Origin: Woeseiaceae bacterium
GTDB taxonomy: Bacteria > Pseudomonadota > Gammaproteobacteria > Steroidobacterales > Woeseiaceae
DNA length: 11,912 nucleotides
Direction of reading: 5' to 3'
Assembly: GCA_013138675.1 (NCBI GenBank)
Contig: WTCH01000321.1
Location: 1-11,912, forward strand
Shown here: positions 1-6,577 of the stretch, piece after piece
Layout of the letters: each line of letters begins with the position of its first letter
Numbering within the stretch: the first letter of the stretch is position 1
The notes under the pieces: model-generated
Databases searched by the model: none
The model's input: only the letters and a program-made list of their open reading frames with translations
Told to the model about the DNA's origin: nothing
Position numbers and translations under genes: made by a program

Positions 1-223
1 GACCCGGGCCGATCATTTCCTCCCACCAGCCGTCCGAAAGGTCTTCGGCTGACGACGATGCGTGTGCAGACGGCGACAGGCCACTGAAAATCAGAATGGC
101 ATTGTCACGGGCTTCGTTCAGTTCACCACAGGTTTCATACGCCATGGTGGGCGATTCGAGGTAGCCCGCGCGATGCATCTGGAAGCGCTCTGTCAGAGTT
201 ACTGTCTTGGCGGCTGGTCCCAT
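1..223 (-). CDS. metX: MetX-family homoserine/serine O-acyltransferase, 5' part only
   Basis: Partial gene: it starts at the ATG at 221-223 and leaves the window at base 1, so 74 codons are visible of a family usually about 350-380 residues long. The visible protein has the alpha/beta-hydrolase MetX N-terminus: MAYETCGELN, then DNAILIFSGLSPSAHA, then GWWEEMIGPG. MetX-family enzymes transfer an acyl group from acyl-CoA to the hydroxyl of homoserine or serine in the cytoplasm, feeding methionine or cysteine synthesis. The GLSPSAHA loop, instead of the HALTG type, recalls the gammaproteobacterial succinyl-CoA or serine O-succinyltransferase branch; this is from memory of the family. The catalytic Ser, Asp and His lie outside the window. 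An in-frame TGA at 236-238 just upstream and no other plausible start make this ATG the likely start. There is no Shine-Dalgarno, but a -10-like box lies 6 bases upstream. Family call sure; acyl donor and acceptor uncertain. Confidence 0.85.
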   Translation of the reverse strand, partial: MGPAAKTVTLTERFQMHRAGYLESPTMAYETCGELNEARDNAILIFSGLSPSAHASSSAEDLSDGWWEEMIGPG

Positions 224-229
224 GTACTT

Positions 230-235
230 GTTATA
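230..235 (-). promoter_or_regulatory. Candidate -10 box for a leaderless metX transcript
   Basis: Read on the minus strand, TATAAC (5 of 6 to TATAAT) is followed by exactly six bases and then the metX ATG, which would put the transcription start on or next to the A of ATG. No Shine-Dalgarno lies between. No good -35 is seen 16-18 bases upstream, where the REP-like palindrome sits. This is inferred from spacing only. Confidence 0.3.
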
Positions 236-242
236 TCATGGA

Positions 243-269
243 TTTCGCGGCTAAAGCCGCTCCCACAGG
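243..269. repeat. REP-like palindromic element
   Basis: A perfect 6-bp stem, GCGGCT (247-252) and AGCCGC (255-260), with a 2-base centre, is flanked on the minus strand by TGTGGGAGC before the stem and GAA after it. This matches the repeated extragenic palindromes (TGTRGGAGC-stem-GCGA type) scattered through Pseudomonas, Xanthomonas and relatives, from general knowledge of such elements. It lies directly after the der stop and before metX, so it may stabilise or end the der transcript. Only one clear copy is in this window, so repetition in the genome is not shown. Confidence 0.6.
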
Positions 270-272
270 GTG

Positions 273-1673
273 TCATTTCTTGACGTGCTTCATCAGGCGT
301 TTGCGCTTTTGCTCCTGCCGTGGCGTCAGTTTGTTGCGCTTGCCCTCAAAGGGGTTCTTGCCTGACTTGAATGCCAGCCTGACCGGCGTGCCCTTGAGCT
401 TGAATACCTTGCGGAAGCGATTGATCAGGTAGCGCCGATACGCTTCCGGGGTTTTGTCTGTCTGGTTGCCGTGAATGACGATCACGGGCGGATTGCGACC
501 TCCCTGATGCGCATACCGCAGACGAATGCGGCGGCCACGCACGAGCGGCGGCGGATGTGCCGTAACAGCGCTCTCGAGCTCGCGAGTCAGGTCCGAGGTC
601 GACATATCAATGACCGCCGCTTTAAACGCGCGCTCGACGGCCGGCAGCACGTCGCCAACGGCGGTGCCGTGTAATGCCGAGATTGTCATGCGTTCCGCAA
701 AATCCAGGAACGGCAGACGGCGGTCGAGTTCATCGCGAACATGTTTTCTGTCCTCCGACGACATGCCGTCCCACTTATTGGTTACGACGACGAGCGAACG
801 CCCACGTTCGAGTATGAGACCAAGCAGGCTGACGTCCTGCTCTGTAACCCCTTCGTGAGCATCGAGTACCGATATGACCACTTCGGCACGATCAATCGCC
901 TGCAGTGCCTTAATGATGCTGAACTTCTCGATGACTTCATGCACCTTCGACTTGCGCCGAATACCCGCCGTATCGATCAGTTCGTACTTACGGTCGTTTT
1001 TCTCGAATGGCACCGATACGCTGTCGCGTGTCGTACCCGGTTGGTCGAAAACGACAAGCCGGTCTTCACCAATCACGCGATTGATCAGCGTCGACTTGCC
1101 TACATTCGGCCGGCCGACCACGGCAATTCTCAAAGCGTGCTCATCGTCATCATAGGATGGCACCTCCTCGTCTTCTTCAACGACCTCAAAGTCGGCCAGC
1201 ACGGCATCCATCAGTGCGCTGATGCGATCACCATGAACCGCTGAAACCGCTATTGGATCGCCGAGTCCGAGTCCGTGGAACTCCCCGCCGGCAATCGCAC
1301 TGTCGAGACCTTCGGCCTTGTTGGCGATGAGCCATGTTTTCTTGCCGTTGCGTCGCGCCAGGTCCGCAACGTGTTCATCGGCGGCGGTCAGGCCCTGGCG
1401 CCCGTCGACCATGATCAGTGCCACATCGGCTTCTTCGAGTGCATGCACGGTCTGATCAACCATGAGCTCCTGAATACCTTCCTCGCCACCGGCAACACCG
1501 CCGGTATCGATGACGAGATAGGGAATGGGGCCGAGTTTGCCGAAACCGTACTGGCGGTCGCGGGTTAGCCCGGGATAGTCTGCGACCAGCGCATCACGCG
1601 ATCGCGTAAGCCGGTTGAACAACGTCGACTTGCCGACGTTGGGTCGGCCGATCAGGGCAATGACGGGAAGCAT
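273..1673 (-). CDS. der: Ribosome biogenesis GTPase Der (EngA), tandem G domains
   Basis: 466 residues, a normal Der length. Der is an essential cytoplasmic GTPase that binds the 50S subunit and assists its late assembly. Two complete G domains are visible. Domain 1 has G1 GRPNVGKS at residues 9-16, DTGG at 56-59 and NKAE at 118-121. Domain 2 has G1 GRPNVGKS at 187-194, TTRDS at 214-218, DTAG at 234-237 and NKWD at 299-302. An acidic linker (about 163-178) joins them, and a C-terminal KH-like domain (about 355-440) ends in a lysine/arginine-rich tail. The ATG start has a good Shine-Dalgarno, AAGGTG, 7 bases upstream. It follows bamB by 22 bases, the conserved gammaproteobacterial order, and is probably cotranscribed with it. 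Confidence 0.98.
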   Translation of the reverse strand: MLPVIALIGRPNVGKSTLFNRLTRSRDALVADYPGLTRDRQYGFGKLGPIPYLVIDTGGVAGGEEGIQELMVDQTVHALEEADVALIMVDGRQGLTAADEHVADLARRNGKKTWLIANKAEGLDSAIAGGEFHGLGLGDPIAVSAVHGDRISALMDAVLADFEVVEEDEEVPSYDDDEHALRIAVVGRPNVGKSTLINRVIGEDRLVVFDQPGTTRDSVSVPFEKNDRKYELIDTAGIRRKSKVHEVIEKFSIIKALQAIDRAEVVISVLDAHEGVTEQDVSLLGLILERGRSLVVVTNKWDGMSSEDRKHVRDELDRRLPFLDFAERMTISALHGTAVGDVLPAVERAFKAAVIDMSTSDLTRELESAVTAHPPPLVRGRRIRLRYAHQGGRNPPVIVIHGNQTDKTPEAYRRYLINRFRKVFKLKGTPVRLAFKSGKNPFEGKRNKLTPRQEQKRKRLMKHVKK

Positions 1674-1696
1674 GGCAGCGCACCTTTTCGGTGAGG

Positions 1697-2920
1697 TCAG
1701 GTGTCTTCGTCTGAGACGTCAGGCGCGTTGTCTGAGATGTCGGGCGCGTTGTCTGGGCGCTTCGGCTGTCGGATCACGTACGCCGATACTTTGCCATCAT
1801 CGCCCTGCACGAACAGGCGGTCAGCTACAACCACCGGTTCAATCGATACCGCCGTACTGCCGGCACGCACACGGGCAACCGGATTGCCGTCAAAATTGCT
1901 GAAGAAATGCAGATAACCATCCAGGTCGCCCACAACAACCGTTGTCTGGAATGCGACAGGCACGGTGGGTTCACGCCGAATCAAAGCGTTCTGACGCCAG
2001 CTCTCGTCGCCTGTACGACGAGTGAGCGCGATAACGACGCCCTCGTCATCGACCGTGTAAAGATTATTCCAGTCGGCCGAGACACCTTTAAACGATGACA
2101 ATTCACGCGTCCAGAGCACCTGCCCGGACTCGGATGCGAGCGCGACGAGCGAGCCGTGATAACCCGACGCATAGACATCCTGACCCACAATACTGATCAG
2201 ACCGTCCACATCTGACAGCCGCTCGAGATCTGATCTTCCTGTCGGTGGCGACAGCATCGCCTCCCACTCCGTGTTGCCGGTCGCGATATTCACAGCGACA
2301 AGACGTCCGTTATCAAATCCCGCTATAACAGACGTGCCCACCAGGACCGGTGACGCCGAGCCGCGCATCGTCAGCGCCGGTGTGGCTTGCTCGACAGTCC
2401 ACCGCTCGGCACCGTCAAATGCGGACACAGCACGCAAGCGGTTGTCGATCGTCAGCGTAATGACCGTGCCATCCTTAATCACCGGTCGTGCCAGCGTTTC
2501 GCCGGTCACATTTGCACGCCAGAGCTCCGCGCCCGAATCGGTATCCAGCGCTATCAGCATACCGTTAGCTGCACCAACAACAATCAGGCCTTCACCGACA
2601 CCGGGCCCGGCAGAAAGGTCCGTTTCGAGTTCCGTGCGCCAGACAGCTTTGCCTGTACCCGGATCCAGAGCGACAACATTACCGTTACGACTGGCGGCGA
2701 AGACGCGATTCCCGTCACTGGCCGGCTGCAAAGCGACCAGCAGAAATTCCGCACCGTCGCCGATCTTCGTACTCCACAACCGTTTCACATCGACCTTGGT
2801 TTCGAAATCAATGAGTTTGGTAGGTTCGAGCTCCTTTTCCTCGTCGCCCTGGAACAAACTGCAGGAGGACACGACGAATGCCGCTGCGACGAGTCCTAGT
2901 GCGCGCAACGCAGTGGTCAC
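1697..2920 (-). CDS. bamB: Outer membrane assembly lipoprotein BamB
   Basis: 407 residues (E. coli BamB is about 392). BamB is an outer-membrane lipoprotein of the BAM complex that contacts BamA and helps insert beta-barrel proteins. A lipoprotein signal is visible: a hydrophobic stretch, then VSSC with the lipidated Cys at 20 and Ser at +2, consistent with outer-membrane sorting. The rest forms PQQ-like beta-propeller blades (for example GNVVALDPGTGKAVW, GMLIALDTDSGAELW, GSLVALASESGQVLW), plus the BamB-typical segments MRGSASPV, ERLSDVDG and VVGDLDGYLHF. The start is GTG, overlapping the yfgM stop by 4 bases (GTGA), with ACGGAG 7 bases upstream supporting it. The C-terminal tail after the last blade is unusual: it repeats NAPDISD/NAPDVSD through a 21-bp DNA duplication. 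Confidence 0.97.
   Translation of the reverse strand: MTTALRALGLVAAAFVVSSCSLFQGDEEKELEPTKLIDFETKVDVKRLWSTKIGDGAEFLLVALQPASDGNRVFAASRNGNVVALDPGTGKAVWRTELETDLSAGPGVGEGLIVVGAANGMLIALDTDSGAELWRANVTGETLARPVIKDGTVITLTIDNRLRAVSAFDGAERWTVEQATPALTMRGSASPVLVGTSVIAGFDNGRLVAVNIATGNTEWEAMLSPPTGRSDLERLSDVDGLISIVGQDVYASGYHGSLVALASESGQVLWTRELSSFKGVSADWNNLYTVDDEGVVIALTRRTGDESWRQNALIRREPTVPVAFQTTVVVGDLDGYLHFFSNFDGNPVARVRAGSTAVSIEPVVVADRLFVQGDDGKVSAYVIRQPKRPDNAPDISDNAPDVSDEDT
1710..1751. repeat. 21-bp tandem duplication in the bamB 3' end
   Basis: Two adjacent 21-bp units (1710-1730 and 1731-1751) agree at 19 of 21 bases. They encode the repeated seven-residue unit with core NAPD(I/V)SD in the acidic tail of BamB, beyond the propeller. 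The period is a multiple of three, so the frame is kept. Confidence 0.8.
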
Positions 2921-3678
2921 TCGGTTTCTCCGTCCTCTTCTTCAGACGCGGATTCCATCTCCGGCTCAGCTACGGGCTCTACCGAAGGCTCGACTGACGG
3001 TTCGACTGACGGTTCGACAGCAGCTTCGGGTGCAGGCTCAACAGCAGCCACGACCTCAGGAAGGTCGAGCAGCTTCATCTGTACGAGGGCACGATTTACC
3101 GTTTGCGTAGTATCCGCCATGGCAACTCGGTAGGCATCACCAGCCTCTGCGACCTGGCCGAGTGCCGCATAAGCATCGCCACGCATCTCGGCATACAACC
3201 CGGTAAACGCCGCGTTGTCCTGATCCGCCAGCATGTCGATGACGTCTTGCGCCTTGTCCTGGTACAACAGGATACGCGCCAGGCGAAGCCGCCCGATGTG
3301 CTTCAGCTCTCCGTTACCGCGCATCGCGAGTAAGTCGTGCAACGCGTCTGCAGCGTCCTGATCGCGGTTCTTATCCATATACAGTCGCGCCATCGCGAGC
3401 TTCGACTGTGCCGCATAGGCCGTATTGGCATAATTGTTGGCGAGTTCGTCTGCGACGGACTGGGCATCGTCGAGGCTGCCCTGGTAAACGTGCTCGGCCA
3501 ATGTTTCAAACAGCTCGGACGCCTCGATTTGCGCCTCCAGTTTGCTGCTCTTGTACAGGTTGAATCCGATCAGCAAGCCGACCGCGATAACCACGCCGGC
3601 AATCACATAGCGGCCGTTCTCAGCCCACCACGCTTTCATCTCATCAATCTGTTCTTTTTCTGACTGTAAATCGTCCAC
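2917..3678 (-). CDS. yfgM: YfgM-like inner-membrane TPR protein (ancillary SecYEG translocon subunit)
   Basis: 253 residues against about 206 in E. coli. The YfgM family is a single-pass inner-membrane protein with a periplasmic TPR-like domain. In E. coli it associates with SecYEG and the chaperone PpiD and has been linked to Rcs stress signalling. Visible here are a short cytoplasmic N-terminus with the family-typical EMKAWWAENGRY, one membrane segment at about 24-41 (VIAGVVIAVGLLIGF), and a helical TPR-like region at about 48-205. A C-terminal extension from about 208 is rich in Glu, Pro, Ala and Val and holds VEPS repeats and an acidic end; it accounts for the extra length. The GTG start has AAGGG 8 bases upstream. 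The stop overlaps the bamB start, and hisS ends 3 bases upstream, so the three are probably cotranscribed. Confidence 0.92.
   Translation of the reverse strand: MDDLQSEKEQIDEMKAWWAENGRYVIAGVVIAVGLLIGFNLYKSSKLEAQIEASELFETLAEHVYQGSLDDAQSVADELANNYANTAYAAQSKLAMARLYMDKNRDQDAADALHDLLAMRGNGELKHIGRLRLARILLYQDKAQDVIDMLADQDNAAFTGLYAEMRGDAYAALGQVAEAGDAYRVAMADTTQTVNRALVQMKLLDLPEVVAAVEPAPEAAVEPSVEPSVEPSVEPVAEPEMESASEEEDGETE
2987..3022. repeat. 12-bp tandem repeat (three units) in yfgM
   Basis: Units at 2987-2998, 2999-3010 and 3011-3022 follow the pattern GGYTCGACTGAC, with the third diverging at its last bases. They encode the consecutive VEPS units of the YfgM tail. Frame-preserving copy-number change by slippage is possible. 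Confidence 0.8.
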
Positions 3679-3681
3679 GAA

Positions 3682-4950
3682 CTACGCCCTTAATAGTGCT
3701 GCCAGCGTCGCTGGCAGATCGTCAAATGCAACACTGCTTTGATCCTCAGTGCTGCGTAATGGTTTCAATCCCACGCGTTTTTCTACAATTTCCTGCTCGC
3801 CCAGAATAAGAGCGAACGCGGCATTGCTCTTGTCTGCTCGCTTGAGCTGCGACTTAAAACTGCCGCCACCCAGGTTCAACTCGACCTTGATACCGGCCAC
3901 TTCATCCCGCAACTGCTCGGCAATCGCAAACGCCCGCTCAAGCGTGTTTTCTCCAACAGCGACAACATACACATCCGCGTCGTCCGCCGGTGCCTCTCCA
4001 CCGCAAGCCTCATACAGGGCCACAAGGCGCTCGATGCCCATCGCCCAGCCAACTGCGGGCGTCGGCTTGCCGCCTAGTTTCTCGACCAAACCGTCGTAGC
4101 GGCCGCCCGAACAGACCGCGCCCTGCGATCCCAGCGCATCGGTTACCCACTCAAATACCGTGCGGCTGTAGTAATCGAGTCCGCGAACCAGCCGCGGATT
4201 TACCGTATAAGCAACACCCGCTGCGTCTAGCAGCCCCTTAAGTGACTGAAAATGCTCAGAAGATTCCTCGTCGAGGAAGTCGAGCATGAGCGGTGCCGCA
4301 GCAACGATCGCCTGCATGTCGGGGTTCTTGCTGTCCAGAATCCGCAGAGGATTCTGCTCAAGGCGCCGAATACTATCGTCATCAAGCTTACTTTTCACGC
4401 TGGAAAAGTATTCGACGAGGGCGCCGCGATAGCTGGCCCGGGATTCGGGAGTACCCAGGGAGTTGATCTCGAGCGTCAGGCGCGAGATTCCGAGTGCGCG
4501 CCACAGTCGTGCGCACATGATAATGAGCTCAGCGTCGACATCAGGACCGTCATATCCCAAAGCCTCCACGTCGAATTGATAGAACTGCCGGTAGCGCCCT
4601 TTTTGCGGTTTCTCATAGCGAAACATGGGCCCCGTGGTCCAGAGCTTCTGACGCTGGTTGTGCAACAGGCCATTGGTAATGCCGGCCCGGACCACGCTGG
4701 CCGTCGCTTCGGGCCGCAGCGTCAGGCTCTCGCCGTTGCGATCATCGAAGGTATACATCTCCTTCTCGACAATATCGGTGACTTCGCCAATGGAGCGACG
4801 AAACAACTCCGTTTGCTCGAGCAGCGGCAGTCTTATTTCCGCATAGCCATAGGACTGCACGATGTCACGGACGACAGTTTCCAGATAACGCCACGTGCCG
4901 GACACGTCCGGCAGGATGTCATTCATTCCGCGAATGGCTCTTGGTTTCAC
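3682..4950 (-). CDS. hisS: Histidyl-tRNA synthetase
   Basis: 422 residues, typical for bacterial HisRS. It charges tRNA-His with histidine using ATP in the cytoplasm. Class II features are clear: the N-terminal AIRGMNDILP, TLRPEATASVVRAG (78-90) where the common form is RPEGTA, motif 2 MFRYEKPQKGRYRQF (109-123), the histidine-binding LVRGLDYYSRTVFEW (254-268), SGGRYDGL (281-288), motif 3 with GWAMGIERL (301-309), and a C-terminal anticodon-binding domain from about 325. The start is GTG with only a weak Shine-Dalgarno. It is preferred because the conserved AIRGMND segment begins five residues in, and the next ATG would delete most of it. The gene begins 11 bases after rodZ. In E. coli, ispG stands between rodZ and hisS; it is absent here. 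Confidence 0.98.
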   Translation of the reverse strand: MKPRAIRGMNDILPDVSGTWRYLETVVRDIVQSYGYAEIRLPLLEQTELFRRSIGEVTDIVEKEMYTFDDRNGESLTLRPEATASVVRAGITNGLLHNQRQKLWTTGPMFRYEKPQKGRYRQFYQFDVEALGYDGPDVDAELIIMCARLWRALGISRLTLEINSLGTPESRASYRGALVEYFSSVKSKLDDDSIRRLEQNPLRILDSKNPDMQAIVAAAPLMLDFLDEESSEHFQSLKGLLDAAGVAYTVNPRLVRGLDYYSRTVFEWVTDALGSQGAVCSGGRYDGLVEKLGGKPTPAVGWAMGIERLVALYEACGGEAPADDADVYVVAVGENTLERAFAIAEQLRDEVAGIKVELNLGGGSFKSQLKRADKSNAAFALILGEQEIVEKRVGLKPLRSTEDQSSVAFDDLPATLAALLRA

Positions 4951-4961
4951 TGTGCGTCGTT

Positions 4962-5801
4962 TCAGGGGTTCATGATGGTCAGGCGGGCCATGCGACTGCC
5001 TGGGTTATTCGATGACAAAGAATAATCATTGCCATTGACGCGGACATCGACATTCTCGACATTGCCAAACAACACCGTAAATGGCGCCACGCCACTCAAC
5101 TCGACCGAACTGCCATCCCGTCCCATTTCAAAAAACAGCCGCTGGCCCCTGGCATCCGAGATCTCGGTCCAGCAATCGCCCGTGAAACTGAGCGACAAGC
5201 TGACCTCACCATCCGCCATCGACGGGGCAGCAGCAGTTCGCGGCCTGGGCTCGCTGGCAACAGGCTCCGGCGCTGGCTGGGTGGCAATCCCCGAGTCTGA
5301 TTCCTGCCTCGCAGATTCGATCACGACGCCCTGCTGTTCAACGGGTGTCTCTTCAGGCGTTGTAGCGGGTGGCGCAGCCTGGTCAGCAAAAACTGCAAAC
5401 CACCAGTACGATGCAGCCGCCACGAGGATAACAATTATGACTGCGATCCACGGTCCCGGGGACAGCTCCTGGCGTACGCGCTGCCTGCCAACGATGACTG
5501 GTGGAATGGTTTCCTGCCGTGTCATCTGGTAGTAGTCGACGAAAACGTCGTCTTCATCGACGCCAACCAGCTGCGCGTACTTGCGCAAATGCCCCTTCGC
5601 AAAAACGGGCGCACCCAGAATTTCAAAATCATTGCGTTCCAGCGCACGCACCTTGGGTTCATCGAGATGCAACTCCTTGGCAACCTCGAGCACACTGATC
5701 TGCTGCTCGCGGCGTGCTTCGGCAAGTCGTTCGCCACAACGCGGGCCTTTCGACTCCGCCTCAGGCTGTTCCTCGACTGGCTTGTCCTGCTCGTCGCTCA
5801 T
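4962..5801 (-). CDS. rodZ: Cytoskeletal protein RodZ
   Basis: 279 residues, shorter than E. coli RodZ (337), mostly through a short periplasmic linker. RodZ is a bitopic inner-membrane protein that connects MreB filaments to the elongasome and helps maintain rod shape. Domains in order are: an acidic N-terminus; a Xre-like helix-turn-helix domain at about 21-90, containing GERLAEARREQQISVLEVA and the conserved FAKGHLRKYAQLVG; a basic stretch; one membrane segment at about 117-139; a Pro/Glu/Ala-rich linker; and a C-terminal domain of the RodZ type (DUF4115) from about 197, with SFTGDCWTEISDARG and LFGNVENVDVRVNG. The ATG start lies 2 bases after the pilW stop, pointing to translational coupling. 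The HTH contacts MreB in the family rather than serving as a classical repressor domain. Confidence 0.95.
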   Translation of the reverse strand: MSDEQDKPVEEQPEAESKGPRCGERLAEARREQQISVLEVAKELHLDEPKVRALERNDFEILGAPVFAKGHLRKYAQLVGVDEDDVFVDYYQMTRQETIPPVIVGRQRVRQELSPGPWIAVIIVILVAAASYWWFAVFADQAAPPATTPEETPVEQQGVVIESARQESDSGIATQPAPEPVASEPRPRTAAAPSMADGEVSLSLSFTGDCWTEISDARGQRLFFEMGRDGSSVELSGVAPFTVLFGNVENVDVRVNGNDYSLSSNNPGSRMARLTIMNP

Positions 5802-5803
5802 GC

Positions 5804-6577
5804 TTAATCCGACCCAAGAATTCTTCGCGCTTCGGCCGACTCGGGAAACTCGCGCAATATCTGATTCGAATAGTCCGTCCTGGCACGGTCGTCACCGAGT
5901 TCTTCTTCGATACGCACGCCGAGATACAAGACACTTGCAGAGGGCACGTTAGCGTTCAGGTAGCGCTGCAGAAACGCCCTCGCTCCGAGGTAATCCTCGG
6001 TCGAGAACTTCAGCACGCACAATTGCAGCAGCGCCTCGCCGTAATTCGGCTTCCGCGCCAGCGCCTGGCGGAAGTAAGCTTCGGCGAGTTCATGATCAGG
6101 TTTTTGCATCATGCACACACCTGCATTGGTCATCGTTGATTCCGAATTATCGTTTTCGGTCACTTTGATAGCGCGGTCAAAATGCTCGCGTGCCTCATCG
6201 AAGTGCCCGTGGTTGCACAAAAACACCGCATAAGCGTTCTGCACATTGAAGTCTTTCGGTGCTACCCGCACCGCCTTTTCATAGGCGTCCGTTGCAAGTC
6301 GCAGGTTCTCGAGCTTTTCATAGGTCAACGCCAGCGTGTAGTGCGCCACAGCGTTCTTTGGATTGAGTTCGATCGACAAGAGCAGCCGGTCACGCGCCAG
6401 CTCGAAATTACCGCTGCGATAGTAACGTGCACCGAGCTGATAGTTGAGGTCCGCCGCATTGCCTTTGTCGGCTTTTTCAGGCTCCGGAGAAGCGTTTGTC
6501 GTGGTCGTCGTCGTTACGCAGCCAGTCAACAAGAGACTGGTCACCAGCACAGCCAACAGGTTCTCGCTCTTTCTCAT
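5804..6577 (-). CDS. pilW: Type IV pilus biogenesis/stability lipoprotein PilW (PilF)
   Basis: 257 residues, normal for the family. PilF/PilW is an outer-membrane TPR lipoprotein (pilotin) needed for PilQ secretin assembly and pilus stability. Visible are a lipoprotein signal with LLTGC (lipidated Cys20, Val at +2) and a run of six threonines at 22-27. A series of TPR repeats covers about 42-250, for example LNYQLGARYYRSGNFELARD and AVAHYTLALTYEKLENLRLA. The family-typical pair YAVFLC (Cys121) and NAGVC (Cys155) probably forms a disulfide. The ATG overlaps the rlmN stop by 4 bases (ATGA), with AAGGA 10 bases upstream. Its position between rlmN and rodZ is conserved in gammaproteobacteria. It implies that the organism carries type IV pili genes elsewhere; no other pil gene is in the window. 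Confidence 0.95.
   Translation of the reverse strand: MRKSENLLAVLVTSLLLTGCVTTTTTTNASPEPEKADKGNAADLNYQLGARYYRSGNFELARDRLLLSIELNPKNAVAHYTLALTYEKLENLRLATDAYEKAVRVAPKDFNVQNAYAVFLCNHGHFDEAREHFDRAIKVTENDNSESTMTNAGVCMMQKPDHELAEAYFRQALARKPNYGEALLQLCVLKFSTEDYLGARAFLQRYLNANVPSASVLYLGVRIEEELGDDRARTDYSNQILREFPESAEARRILGSD

Noticed and set aside
2271..3110. Open frame of 279 codons on the plus strand
   Set aside because: It lies antisense to bamB and yfgM, which have clear homology, and its low-complexity Ser/Arg/Ala-rich translation has no recognisable domain. It is a by-product of GC-rich coding.
4252..5025. Open frame of 257 codons on the plus strand
   Set aside because: Antisense to hisS and the end of rodZ; no recognisable motif or start signal.
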